Source: Sphingomonas bacterium
GTDB lineage: Bacteria; Pseudomonadota; Alphaproteobacteria; Sphingomonadales; Sphingomonadaceae
DNA: 51,215 bases
NCBI RefSeq assembly: GCF_028292925.1
Contig: NZ_JAQGLK010000067.1
Location: 1-51,215 of the forward strand
Reading direction: 5' to 3'
Part shown: piece by piece, positions 1 to 7,479 of the stretch
Layout of the letters: each line of letters begins with the position of its first letter
Numbering within the stretch: position 1 is the first letter of the stretch
Translations under genes and position numbers: made by a program
The notes under the pieces: generated by a model
Told to the model about the DNA's origin: nothing
What the model saw: only the letters and a program-made list of their open reading frames with translations
The model's database searches: none

Positions 1-2
1 GG

Positions 3-191
3 CTGGCGGCCGGCTCGCGGTTGGCCGACGATCGGCTGGAGCAGCTACGTCGGCTTGCGGTGCTGGTGCGCCACCACGGCTGGCGCGTTCCGGCCTCCGA
101 AGTGAAGGCGTTCCTGACACAGTTCAGCGTCGGGCAGCTGGAAACCGTGATCGCCAGTGCCACGCGCCGCAACACCCGGCCCACCCGGTAA
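3..191 (+). CDS. C-terminal end of an unidentified protein (cut by window edge)
   Basis: An open frame enters from the left edge and ends at TAA 189-191, giving the last 62 residues of a protein whose start lies outside the window. The visible part is rich in Leu, Arg and Val, with an amphipathic helix-like stretch (LEQLRRLAVLVRHHGW) and a basic tail ending TRRNTRPTR. Codon positions show the high third-position GC expected for a real gene here. I do not recognise the family and assign no function. The next gene, on the opposite strand, converges on it. Confidence 0.5.
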   Translation: MAAGSRLADDRLEQLRRLAVLVRHHGWRVPASEVKAFLTQFSVGQLETVIASATRRNTRPTR

Positions 192-251
192 GTCGCGGCG
201 TGAACATCGCCGCCAACGCTCCACGCACAGGGCGCTGACTTCCGACGCCGT

Positions 252-449
252 TCAGCCTTCTTCGAGATCGACGAACGCCACGACATCGTTGTCGGTCGCG
301 AGGTACAGGCCCTCCTGCACCTCGGCAGGCTGCTGCCGCGCCATCGCCAGAGCCTCGCCCAGCGGGCCGTACATCAGCGTCTGGGCACCGCCCTCCCCCT
401 CGTCGAGGAAGTATAAGCGGACGGTGGTGACATCCGAGGTTGTTCTCAT
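252..449 (-). CDS. small conserved hypothetical protein, 65 aa
   Basis: A 65-residue acidic protein with ATG at 449-447 and TGA at 254-252. It has no signal peptide or membrane segment and looks cytosolic; it contains short beta-strand-like runs (TTVRLYFLD, EGLYLATDNDVVAFVDL). It lies just downstream of the peroxiredoxin gene on the same strand, 29 bases after that stop, so the two may share a transcript. I do not recognise a named domain. Its clean codon use and its position between genes make it a likely real gene, but its function is unknown. Confidence 0.65.
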   Translation of the reverse strand: MRTTSDVTTVRLYFLDEGEGGAQTLMYGPLGEALAMARQQPAEVQEGLYLATDNDVVAFVDLEEG

Positions 450-478
450 CGGCGCTGCCGTCTGGTCGGGCGCGGCGA

Positions 479-1015
479 TCAGTTCGCTTGCTTGAGGGCC
501 TTCACCGCCGCCAGCGTGCCGGTGACATGGCCCGCCGGGCTCATCGCCGAGTGGACGAACACGATCCGGCCGTTCTGGCCAATGACGTAGGAGGTGCGAT
601 CGGTCAGCCCCGCCTTCATCTTCAGCGGCACGTCATAGCCGGTGACGATCGCCGGCGTGGCCGAGCCGACGGCAAACTTGTTGCGGCATTCCTCCACCGA
701 GAACTTGTTCAGCTTTTCGATCGAATCGGCCGACAGGCCGATCACGGTGGCACCCATCTTGTTGAACTCGGGCGTGGCCTCGGCGAATTCATGCGCCTCG
801 ATCGTGCAGCCGGGCGTGAACGCGGCCGGGAAGAAGTAGAGGACCACGGGCCCCTTCTTCAGCGCATTCTGCAGCGCGAAGTTGAATGGCTTGCCGGCCA
901 GCGTCGCCTGCGCATTGAAGACGGGCGCCTTGGCGCCGATCGGCAGCGCGGCCGAGGCGGGAACCACCGCAATCGCGGCGATGGCAGCGGAGAAAGCAAG
1001 CAGGCCGCGCTTCAT
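479..1015 (-). CDS. exported peroxiredoxin (AhpC/TSA, BCP-like)
   Basis: Thiol peroxidase of the AhpC/TSA superfamily, expected to reduce hydrogen peroxide or organic peroxides with a catalytic cysteine. The 178-residue protein starts with a Sec signal peptide (basic MKR, hydrophobic core, cleavage probably after residues 20-23 at ASA), so it should act in the periplasm. The active-site signature FTPGCT places the peroxidatic Cys at residue 70 with the family Thr at 67; a further Cys at 110 could resolve the disulfide, though that is inference. AAGGAA lies about six bases before the ATG. BCP-type peroxiredoxins are usually cytosolic and about 150 aa, so the leader is the notable difference. 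The EF-hand gene is divergent on the other side. Confidence 0.88.
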   Translation of the reverse strand: MKRGLLAFSAAIAAIAVVPASAALPIGAKAPVFNAQATLAGKPFNFALQNALKKGPVVLYFFPAAFTPGCTIEAHEFAEATPEFNKMGATVIGLSADSIEKLNKFSVEECRNKFAVGSATPAIVTGYDVPLKMKAGLTDRTSYVIGQNGRIVFVHSAMSPAGHVTGTLAAVKALKQAN

Positions 1016-1211
1016 GGGAGGTTCCTTGGCGATCGTGGGTGTCCGAGCATATCGAACAAGGCAAGGGCGCGCCAGCCGCGCGGCGGGATGGCTTCGTGCC
1101 CGGCCACCGCATCGTTCCGCCGCATGCGCCCGGATCGCTGCTTGTTATCGGGGCGCACCGCCGCCAAATCCACCGCCTGAGGCGGCAGGATCGCCGCGCT
1201 GGAGTATTTGC

Positions 1212-1712
1212 ATGCCGACCACCCAGAAGCTTGCCACCATCTTCCTCACCGGCCTCGCGGTGGCGGCGGCACCCGCCCTTCACGCCGCGCCGGCCAAGCC
1301 CGCTGCGGCCGCCGGGAAGGGCGATGTCACGCGCGCCCAGATGAAGGCCGAGTCGAAGCGCGTGTTCGATCTGGCAGATACGGACAAGGACGGCTTCATG
1401 AGCAAGGCGGAGTTTCGGGTGCGGATGGGGGCGGTGCTGAACCGCACCCCGCCGGGCACCCCCGGCGCGCCGAGCAAGGAGGAGGCGCAACGCATCCTGA
1501 CGGCGGCAGATGCCGCGTTCAAGGCGGTCGATACCGATGGCAACGGCAAGCTGAACCTGAGCGAGGCAACGGCGCGCCCGCTCGCGGCGTTCGACGTCGT
1601 CGATACCAACAAGGACGGCGTCGTCACGCTGGCCGAGAAGATGGCCGCGCGCACCCCGCCAGCCGGTGCGGCCAAGGGCAAGCCGGTGAACAAGCTGGAG
1701 TCCGGCCGCTGA
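1212..1712 (+). CDS. periplasmic EF-hand calcium-binding protein
   Basis: A 166-residue protein with a signal peptide (residues 1 to about 26, ending ALHAAPA) and three canonical EF-hand loops: 56-67 (DTDKDGFMSKAE), 107-118 (DTDGNGKLNLSE) and 131-142 (DTNKDGVVTLAE). Each has Asp at loop positions 1, 3 or 5, Gly at 6 and Glu at 12, so calcium binding is likely. Proteins of this kind are abundant in sphingomonads and their roles are mostly unknown. The chosen ATG has GGAG about nine bases upstream and places the signal peptide at the N-terminus; longer forms of the frame add sequence with no such feature. The gap before it (1016-1211) shows no gene. Confidence 0.85.
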   Translation: MPTTQKLATIFLTGLAVAAAPALHAAPAKPAAAAGKGDVTRAQMKAESKRVFDLADTDKDGFMSKAEFRVRMGAVLNRTPPGTPGAPSKEEAQRILTAADAAFKAVDTDGNGKLNLSEATARPLAAFDVVDTNKDGVVTLAEKMAARTPPAGAAKGKPVNKLESGR

Positions 1713-1788
1713 TCCAGGCTGCCGGCGCTTTCGCGCGGCGCGAGTCGCGGCCTTGCGCGGGGCAGAGGGGGTGCTGCAAGGGCGGGCG

Positions 1789-3303
1789 GTGACGGTACGC
1801 ATCGACATGGGAACGGACGCGGGCGGCGCGATGGCGGTGCTCGACCTGGAGGAGCTGCTGGCTACGCGCCTTCTCGTCCAGGGGAATTCCGGTTCGGGCA
1901 AGTCGCACCTCCTGCGCCGCCTGATCGAGGGCAGCGCGCAATGGGCGCAGCAGGTCATCCTCGATCCGGAGGGCGATTTCGTCACGCTGAGCGACCGCTT
2001 CGGCCACGTCTCGATCCATGCCGGCGATTATAGCGAACAGGAGATCGGCGAGCTTGCCGCGCGCGTGCGCCGCCACCGCATCTCCGTCGTCCTCAACCTC
2101 GAGGGGCTGGAGGTGGACGGCCAGCTGCGCTGTGCGGCGACCTTCCTGAACGGATTGTTCGATGCCCCGCGGGAGCATTGGTATCCGGTGCTGGTCGTTG
2201 TCGACGAAGCGCAACTGTTCGCCCCGGCCGGCGCCGGCGAGGTAGCCGAGGATGCGCGCCGCGCCTCGCTGTCGGCGATGACCAACCTGATGTGCCGGGG
2301 GCGCAAGCGCGGGCTTGCCGGGGTGATCGCGACGCAGCGGCTGGCAAAGCTGGCCAAGAACGTTGCAGCCGAAGCGTCCAATTTCCTGATGGGGCGGACC
2401 TTTCTGGACATCGACATGGCGCGTGCGGCCGATCTGCTTGGCATGGAGCGGCGGCAGGCGGAGCAGATCCGCGATCTGGAGCGCGGCCAGTTCCTCGCGC
2501 TCGGTCCGGCCCTGTCGCGGCGGCCGAGCCTGATCCGCATCGGCGCGGTGGCGACGAGCGGCCGCACGGGCAACTTCAAGCTGACCCCGCTGCCGACGAC
2601 GTCCGGCGAAGATGCCCAGGCGCTGCTGCTGAACAATGACGGCCCGGCAGAACTCCCGCTGCCGCCGGCCCCGGATCGCCCGCCGCCGGTTTCGGCGGAC
2701 GAACTCATCCGCCGTGCCGCCCGCCCCGATCTGGGCGTGGCACAGCCCCGCACCGATCGCGCCACCCCGGACGAGGAGGCCACGGCCGCAATCGTCGCCG
2801 CCGTGCTCGCCGACATCGTCGCCGACGAGGACGCGGCGTACCGCACCGCCGGGGTGCTGTTTCAGGATTTCGCCGTCCGTTGCCGGATGAAGGGGGTAAG
2901 CGAGCCGCCGCTCGATCTCGCCGGGTTTACCCGCCGTTTGGCGATGGCCCGCGCCGGCCTGCTGGAGGAGAGCGACGGCAGCGATGGCTGGGGGGACGCG
3001 CTGGCACTCGGCGCGACGATCCCGGAGGACATGCTCGGCGTGTTCCTGCTGATCGCCCGCGCCGCCAAAACCGGCGCACCCTGCCCGGCCGACGCGGAGG
3101 TCGCCCGCGTCTATGGCACGCACTCGATCGGCCGCGCCCGCCGCTTGCTCGGCTATATGGAGGCGCGGGACATCATCGTGCCGCGCGTCGATCTGCGCGG
3201 CCGCCGCTCGCTCGCCATCCCCGCGCTGGGCTGGTCGACAGCGTCCGAGGAGCCGGAGGAGCCGATCGCCATCGCCAGGCCGGAACGGCTGACATTGTTG
3301 TAG
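1789..3303 (+). CDS. HerA/DUF87-like P-loop ATPase
   Basis: A cytosolic ATPase of about 504 residues. The N-terminal half is a RecA-type motor like the HerA/FtsK/DUF87 group: Walker A GNSGSGKS at about residues 32-39, Walker B VLVVVDEAQ ending near 142, and a later motif GVIATQR that resembles the sensor region. The C-terminal part (about 330-500) is alanine-rich with a helical, possibly DNA-binding, region (YGTHSIGRARRLLGYMEARDI). HerA proteins pump DNA with the nuclease NurA, but no nuclease is next door. The start is uncertain: GTG 1789 gives the N-terminus I remember for sphingomonad homologues, an ATG lies at 1807, and the frame stays open upstream. A small lipoprotein gene follows 74 bases downstream. 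Confidence 0.8.
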   Translation: MTVRIDMGTDAGGAMAVLDLEELLATRLLVQGNSGSGKSHLLRRLIEGSAQWAQQVILDPEGDFVTLSDRFGHVSIHAGDYSEQEIGELAARVRRHRISVVLNLEGLEVDGQLRCAATFLNGLFDAPREHWYPVLVVVDEAQLFAPAGAGEVAEDARRASLSAMTNLMCRGRKRGLAGVIATQRLAKLAKNVAAEASNFLMGRTFLDIDMARAADLLGMERRQAEQIRDLERGQFLALGPALSRRPSLIRIGAVATSGRTGNFKLTPLPTTSGEDAQALLLNNDGPAELPLPPAPDRPPPVSADELIRRAARPDLGVAQPRTDRATPDEEATAAIVAAVLADIVADEDAAYRTAGVLFQDFAVRCRMKGVSEPPLDLAGFTRRLAMARAGLLEESDGSDGWGDALALGATIPEDMLGVFLLIARAAKTGAPCPADAEVARVYGTHSIGRARRLLGYMEARDIIVPRVDLRGRRSLAIPALGWSTASEEPEEPIAIARPERLTLL

Positions 3304-3377
3304 CGACCGCGGGAACGGCACCCGGAGCGCGGCTGGAGGGTTACAGCGCCACCCTCATGCTTTCCGGAGTACGAAAG

Positions 3378-3767
3378 ATGCTGCGATCCCTGCCCCTCCT
3401 CGGCCTGCTTCTGCTCGGCGGTTGCGGCCTGTTCGGCGCGGACGATCCAGTCGTGATCGACGGCAGCAGCCAGGCAGCCTACGATCGCACGCTCGGCGAG
3501 GCCAAGGCGCAACTCGGCCCCGGCGACCGGCTGAAGCTGGAGGCCGCACTGGCGGAGTTCCGCGCCCAGATGTTCGCCAAGGCCGACAACCGCCAGGAAT
3601 ATAAGCGCCTCATCCGCGAAGGGATGGACGGGCTGACCGCCCAGCGGATCGTCGGCGAGTTCAACCGCAATGTCGACAAGGTCGGCACCGGCGCGGCCGA
3701 TGCGTTGTTCGAGGCCAAGCGTGCGATCGCCGGACGCAGCGGCGGATCGGCGGACGAGGCGCGCTGA
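3378..3767 (+). CDS. small predicted lipoprotein, 129 aa
   Basis: A short protein beginning MLRSLPLLGLLLLGGC, a clear type II signal with lipobox LLGGC, so Cys16 should be lipidated and the protein anchored in the envelope. The mature part is about 114 residues, helical and charged, with a possible amphipathic region at EAALAEFRAQMF. It resembles the DUF6694 lipoproteins, but I hold that loosely. ATG 3378 is preceded by GGAG ten bases upstream; another ATG at 3357 would add seven residues. It follows the ATPase gene on the same strand and may be cotranscribed. The function is unknown. Confidence 0.75.
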   Translation: MLRSLPLLGLLLLGGCGLFGADDPVVIDGSSQAAYDRTLGEAKAQLGPGDRLKLEAALAEFRAQMFAKADNRQEYKRLIREGMDGLTAQRIVGEFNRNVDKVGTGAADALFEAKRAIAGRSGGSADEAR

Positions 3768-3795
3768 CGGCCGCGCCCTCATATCGCCCGCCTGA

Positions 3796-5826
3796 TCAGC
3801 CGAAGGCCGGTTCCGGCTCCGGCGGGTCCTCGGGCCGGATACCATCATCGGGGAAGCGCAGTTCGATCTCGTCGCGGCGATCTTCCTGCTCCTCCTCGCG
3901 CGATCGCGGCGGCGGCGGCGCGCCATTTTCATCGATGCCCAGCTGCCGCAGCACTTCGCCTATATCGCGATCGAGGGTGAAGTTGATGTCCGGCTCCTCC
4001 TCCGCCGCCGAGGACGCGGCCGGTGGGCGGGTGGCCTGCGCCAACGGGGCGCTGTTGATCGCACTAGCCATGAAATCGCGCCAGATCCGCGCCGGAAGAC
4101 CGCCCCCGGCGACGTTGCCAAGCGGGCCGTTGTCGTCGTTGCCGATCCATACGCCGGTGATCAGATCGCCTGCAAACCCGATGAAGATCGCGTCGCGATT
4201 GTCCTGCGTCGTGCCCGTCTTGCCGAACACCTGCGTGCGCAGCGCCGCCGAACGCCCCGTACCCTGGTTGACCGTGGCGGACAGGAGATCGAGCAGCATC
4301 TGCTGCTGGCTGCGGCCGAAATGGCGCTGTCGGTTCCACAACGTCTCGATCCAGCCGCGCTCCTCCTCCGGCAGGCCGTGCGGCGGCACCGGATACGCGT
4401 TTGCCGCGACCGCGGCGTAGGCGGAGGTCAGCTCCAGCAGTGTCATGCCCGACGTGCCGAGCGCCATGCTGGCATTCTGCCGGAGCGGGCTCTGCACACC
4501 GAGATCGCGTGCGGCGCGCACCACCTTGTCGCGCCCGACCCGCTCGGCCAATCGCACCGCGGCGACGTTGCTCGACCGCGCAAAGGCTTCGCGCAGCGTG
4601 ATCTGCCCGCGATAGCGCCGATCGCTGTTGGCCGGGGACCAGCCGTCGATTTCGATCGGAGCATCCTCGATCAGGTCGTCCGGGTTCATGCCCGCCCGCA
4701 GTGCGGCAAGATAGACGAACAGCTTGAACGTCGATCCGGGCTGACGACGGGCCTGCGTCGCGCGGTTGAAGCTGCTCGCCTTGTACGACCGGCCACCGAT
4801 CATCGCCACGACCTGCCCGTCCGGCCGCATCGCCACCAGCGCGACCTGCGCCTTGCCCAGCGGCGCCCGGCCTACGGCGCGCTCGGCGGCGCGCTGCAAC
4901 CGGCGGTCCAGGGTGGTGGTCACTTCCTGCTCGGCATAGACGGCACCGGCACGGTCGCGCGCGTCCGGCATGGCCCAGTCCGCAAAGTAGGTGCCGGTGG
5001 GAATCGCACGCACCGCCATCAGCCGGACGCGGGCCGGCTGCACGCGGCGCGCCTCGCGATCGGTGAGGAAGCCGGCATCCTTCATCGCGGCGACCACCAG
5101 TTTCTGCCGGGCGCGCGCGCCGGCCAGGTTGCTGCTGGGGGCAAGCCGGGATGGCGCCTTCATCAGCCCGGCAAGCATCGCCGCCTCGGCGACCGTCAAG
5201 CGTTCGGGCTGCTTGCTAAAATAATGGCGGGAAGCGGCGCGCAGCCCGTACACGTTGTCGCCGAAATAGACGTTCGAGAGATAGCGCGAGAGGATCTGGT
5301 TCTTGGTGAGCCATGCCTCCAGCCAGAACGCGATCATCATCTCGCGCAGCTTGCGGGCAGCGGTGCGATCGGCATCCAGGAACGCCACCTTGCTCAATTG
5401 CTGGGTGATCGTGCTGCCGCCTTCCCGCACCCGGCCGGCGCGCAGATTGTGCCACGCGGCACGCGCAATGCCCTGCGGATCGATCCCGATATGGCTGTAG
5501 AAGCGCCGATCCTCGATGGCGACGAACGCCTGTGGCACGTGATCCGGCAGCGCGGTGGCGTCCACCATCCGGTCGATCGTCGCCCCGCGCCGGGCGATCG
5601 GCTTGCCGTCGGCGGCGAGCAGGGTCACGCTGGGCGGCGCGATCGGACGCAGCGAACGCGACAGCGGCGCGGTGATCACGAGCCACGCGACGAGCGCGAG
5701 GAACAGCAGCAACAGGAGTGCCACGGCGCGCGGCCACCACGGCCGACGCCGCGGCTTGGGGTCGGGCACGGGCGGTGCGAGCGGATCGGTGGAAGCGGGT
5801 TCTACGGGGGTGGCGGGAAACTGCAT
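3796..5826 (-). CDS. class A penicillin-binding protein (PBP1A family)
   Basis: Bifunctional peptidoglycan synthase that polymerises glycan strands and cross-links peptides at the inner membrane. The 676-residue protein has a proline-rich cytosolic start, one membrane segment at about 34-53, and a GT51 domain with EDRRFY (catalytic Glu105) and [11 protein letters not shown] at 136-146. The transpeptidase has all three motifs: SxxK with Ser365 in PGSTFK, SSN at 418-420 and KTG at 536-538. The last 65 or so residues form an acidic, proline-rich tail that is probably disordered. It has no same-strand neighbour close by. A TATACT -10-like box on minus lies at about 5999-5994, inside the long upstream gap. 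Confidence 0.95.
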   Translation of the reverse strand: MQFPATPVEPASTDPLAPPVPDPKPRRRPWWPRAVALLLLLFLALVAWLVITAPLSRSLRPIAPPSVTLLAADGKPIARRGATIDRMVDATALPDHVPQAFVAIEDRRFYSHIGIDPQGIARAAWHNLRAGRVREGGSTITQQLSKVAFLDADRTAARKLREMMIAFWLEAWLTKNQILSRYLSNVYFGDNVYGLRAASRHYFSKQPERLTVAEAAMLAGLMKAPSRLAPSSNLAGARARQKLVVAAMKDAGFLTDREARRVQPARVRLMAVRAIPTGTYFADWAMPDARDRAGAVYAEQEVTTTLDRRLQRAAERAVGRAPLGKAQVALVAMRPDGQVVAMIGGRSYKASSFNRATQARRQPGSTFKLFVYLAALRAGMNPDDLIEDAPIEIDGWSPANSDRRYRGQITLREAFARSSNVAAVRLAERVGRDKVVRAARDLGVQSPLRQNASMALGTSGMTLLELTSAYAAVAANAYPVPPHGLPEEERGWIETLWNRQRHFGRSQQQMLLDLLSATVNQGTGRSAALRTQVFGKTGTTQDNRDAIFIGFAGDLITGVWIGNDDNGPLGNVAGGGLPARIWRDFMASAINSAPLAQATRPPAASSAAEEEPDINFTLDRDIGEVLRQLGIDENGAPPPPRSREEEQEDRRDEIELRFPDDGIRPEDPPEPEPAFG

Positions 5827-5993
5827 CCGCGTGTTTTACATCGACAACACAGTGGCGCGCCAGCGGCTAACCGCCGCGCCGACGGCTTTGATGGGGGCGC
5901 CTCTCAGCCCGTCCGGTCCGCCGCGGAAGAGTGCAGCGATGCAAGCACGACGCCTGAAAGCAGCGAATCCGGGGCGATCGTTACGTTGTCGCA

Positions 5994-5999
5994 AGTATA
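5994..5999 (-). promoter_or_regulatory. possible -10 box for the penicillin-binding protein gene
   Basis: On the minus strand the hexamer TATACT matches five of six positions of the sigma-70 -10 box and points toward the penicillin-binding protein start 168 bases away. No convincing -35 hexamer is seen 16-18 bases upstream, so an activator may be needed, or the site may be chance. The CRP-like palindrome at 6053-6068 would be centred about 73 bases upstream of the implied transcription start. Confidence 0.3.
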
Positions 6000-6052
6000 G
6001 CCGAGCCGCGATTTTCGGCGATGTCCGCCCACGCAACAAGCAGTGCCGGATC

Positions 6053-6068
6053 CGTGATTTGTGTCACA
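6053..6068. promoter_or_regulatory. CRP/FNR-like palindrome
   Basis: CGTGA-N6-TCACA matches nine of ten bases of the CRP core TGTGA-N6-TCACA. It lies in the 556-base gap between the divergent penicillin-binding protein and small FlbD-like genes. A CRP/FNR-family regulator could bind here, but the sphingomonad site preference is not known to me, so this is a motif match only. Confidence 0.35.
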
Positions 6069-6114
6069 GAACGTAACTTTGCCGGCCGTTGGCAGGCCGC
6101 GAAAAAATGGTAAA

Positions 6115-6202
6115 GGGGCGCGGTCCGTTACCTTCGACCCGTACCGGACCGCGCCTCCCATCTGGTGAGACCCTGATGCCCCGGCTTCACGGCCGGGGCA
6201 TC
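6115..6202. other. two tandem strong hairpins, possible structured RNA
   Basis: Within the long gap 5827-6382, which has no gene I can support, two stem-loops lie 20 bases apart. The first pairs 6117-6127 (GGCGCGGTCCG) perfectly with 6145-6155, extended inward by TAC/GTA past one mismatch. The second pairs 6175-6185 (GATGCCCCGGC) perfectly with 6192-6202 around a six-base loop. Neither is followed closely by a T-run on plus. On minus a TTTTTT run lies about ten bases beyond the first hairpin. They could be part of a small RNA, a leader of the downstream gene, or terminators; the orientation cannot be decided from sequence. Confidence 0.45.
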
Positions 6203-6382
6203 TTGGATAACAAAGCATTTATCGATTCGCGCGACAATACTTCGCGAATCCGGCGGCACCTGCGCCGCGGCCCGAACGGATCCTTCCGCCGAGCGCCGCC
6301 GGCGCGATGGGCTGAACGATGGGACTCCCATTCCGCCCGTGTCGCCCTTAGGCTCCCCGGTCCATAATCAGGAGGGATGCCC

Positions 6383-6571
6383 ATGCTCGTCATGCTTACC
6401 AGCGTCGATCGGATCGAAACCGCGATCAACGCCGCCCAGGTCACGTTCGTCAGCCCGGTGACGGAAGGCACCCGCATCCGCTTCGGCGCCGGTCGCAGCG
6501 TTACCGTCGTCGAGCCGGTGGCCGAAGTCGTCGAGCTGCTCAACCGTACGCTGGCCCTCCAGCCGGGCTGA
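6383..6571 (+). CDS. small protein with FlbD-like pattern, 62 aa
   Basis: A 62-residue protein, MLVMLTSVDRIETAINAAQV at its start, ending in PVAEVVELLNRTLALQPG. The arrangement of hydrophobic strands followed by a V-x-E-x-V-x-E-V-V-E-L-L helix recalls FlbD, a small flagellar protein, but no flagellar genes are nearby, so the likeness may reflect only the fold. ATG 6383 was chosen because GGAGG at 6371-6375 sits seven bases upstream; an ATG at 6377 is too close to it and would add two residues. It converges on the DUF1810 gene, 12 bases apart. The function is unknown. Confidence 0.65.
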   Translation: MLVMLTSVDRIETAINAAQVTFVSPVTEGTRIRFGAGRSVTVVEPVAEVVELLNRTLALQPG

Positions 6572-6583
6572 TCCCCACCGGCC

Positions 6584-7024
6584 TCAGCCGCGCCGCGCGC
6601 CCTGCAGCAAATGCAGCGTCGCCTCGTCGCGCCGGCCACCGAACCATCGATCGAGCGCGGCGGCGAACATCGGATCGCCGCCCGCTGCGTCGAACAGCGT
6701 CAGCGACGATCGCAGCTTCATCGCGTCGATGCCGCCGAACACGGCCTCCGCGGTCGTCCCCGTGAGATCCTGAAGCGCAGCGACGCACGCCACCAGCCGC
6801 CGCCCGAGCAGCGGATGCGCCAGGTAGGCCCGCGCCTCGTCGATCGAGCGAATGGCATAGAATTGCGCCGTCTCGCTGCGGCCGAGCCCTTCCAGCTGGG
6901 GAAAGATGTACCACATCCAGTGCCCCCGCTTGGCACCGCGCATGATCTCCGCCCGCGCCGTGTCGTAACTATTGGCCTGTGCGGTCACGAACCGATCCAG
7001 ATCGAAACTTTCCGCCACTGCCAC
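6584..7024 (-). CDS. DUF1810 family protein
   Basis: A soluble 146-residue protein that matches the DUF1810 (COG5579) pattern: DLDRFVTAQ near residue 8, then KRGHWMWYIFPQLEGLG, YAIRSIDEARAYLAHPLLG and MKLRSSLTLFD. Family members are widespread small helical proteins with no settled function. The start is GTG at 7024; a second GTG two codons later is possible. It has no signal peptide. The next minus-strand gene upstream, 63 bases away, is a hypothetical protein that may share its transcript. Confidence 0.85.
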   Translation of the reverse strand: MAVAESFDLDRFVTAQANSYDTARAEIMRGAKRGHWMWYIFPQLEGLGRSETAQFYAIRSIDEARAYLAHPLLGRRLVACVAALQDLTGTTAEAVFGGIDAMKLRSSLTLFDAAGGDPMFAAALDRWFGGRRDEATLHLLQGARRG

Positions 7025-7087
7025 CCCCGCCTACATCGCCGCACACCTAGAACATATGGCGAACGATGCCAATGCCCGGCAGCCCGG

Positions 7088-7357
7088 TCAGCCGCCCTCG
7101 GCCCGGTCGACCCGGTCGACCGCGCGGGCATACGCCTCGGCGGCCGAGCGTTCGCGGGGATCCTTGAAGGCTCGCGCGGGATCGGGCGCGTCGCCCAGAC
7201 CGTGAAGGAGCGCCCACAAGGCGAAGCGCCGGCCGGCATCGGCTTCCGTCCCGAAGGCGATGCCGATCCGGCTTCGGCCCTCCTCGATTGCCTCGTCACC
7301 GAGCGACTCGAGTTCGGTGGTGCCGAAGAAGGTCAGGAGCAGCGCATCAAAATCCAT
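7088..7357 (-). CDS. hypothetical protein, 89 aa
   Basis: An 89-residue acidic, helical protein starting MDFDALLLTFFGT, with no signal peptide or membrane segment. It has no domain I recognise. The mostly helical composition (DEAIEEGRSRIGIAFGTEAD, SAAEAYARAVDRVDRAEG) and codon use fit a real gene. It lies upstream of the DUF1810 gene on the same strand and is divergent from the glutamine amidotransferase gene. No strong ribosome binding site precedes the ATG, so the start is less certain. The 122 bases between it and the amidotransferase gene show no other feature. Confidence 0.6.
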   Translation of the reverse strand: MDFDALLLTFFGTTELESLGDEAIEEGRSRIGIAFGTEADAGRRFALWALLHGLGDAPDPARAFKDPRERSAAEAYARAVDRVDRAEGG

Positions 7358-7479
7358 GGCCGGAGCTGGTGGGCGTACGCCGGAGCGAACGCAAGCCCGC
7401 CTGGAGACACAGCCGCAAACTGCTGCCTTCGCGGCACAAAAGCTGCCCCCGACCGTGCCGCACGTGCGTTCCCCCCGCC

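Noticed and set aside
1789-3303. A HerA-based defence system
   Set aside because: No SIR2, nuclease, helicase partner or restriction gene lies next to the ATPase; the neighbours are a lipoprotein and an EF-hand protein.
5827-6376. Short protein frames within the long gap (for example 6089-6367)
   Set aside because: They lack ribosome binding sites, domain features and codon bias; the strong hairpins argue for structured RNA or control sequence instead.
6383-6571. A flagellar FlbD gene
   Set aside because: The pattern is similar, but no flagellar gene is near and the length and motif match are too loose for a name.
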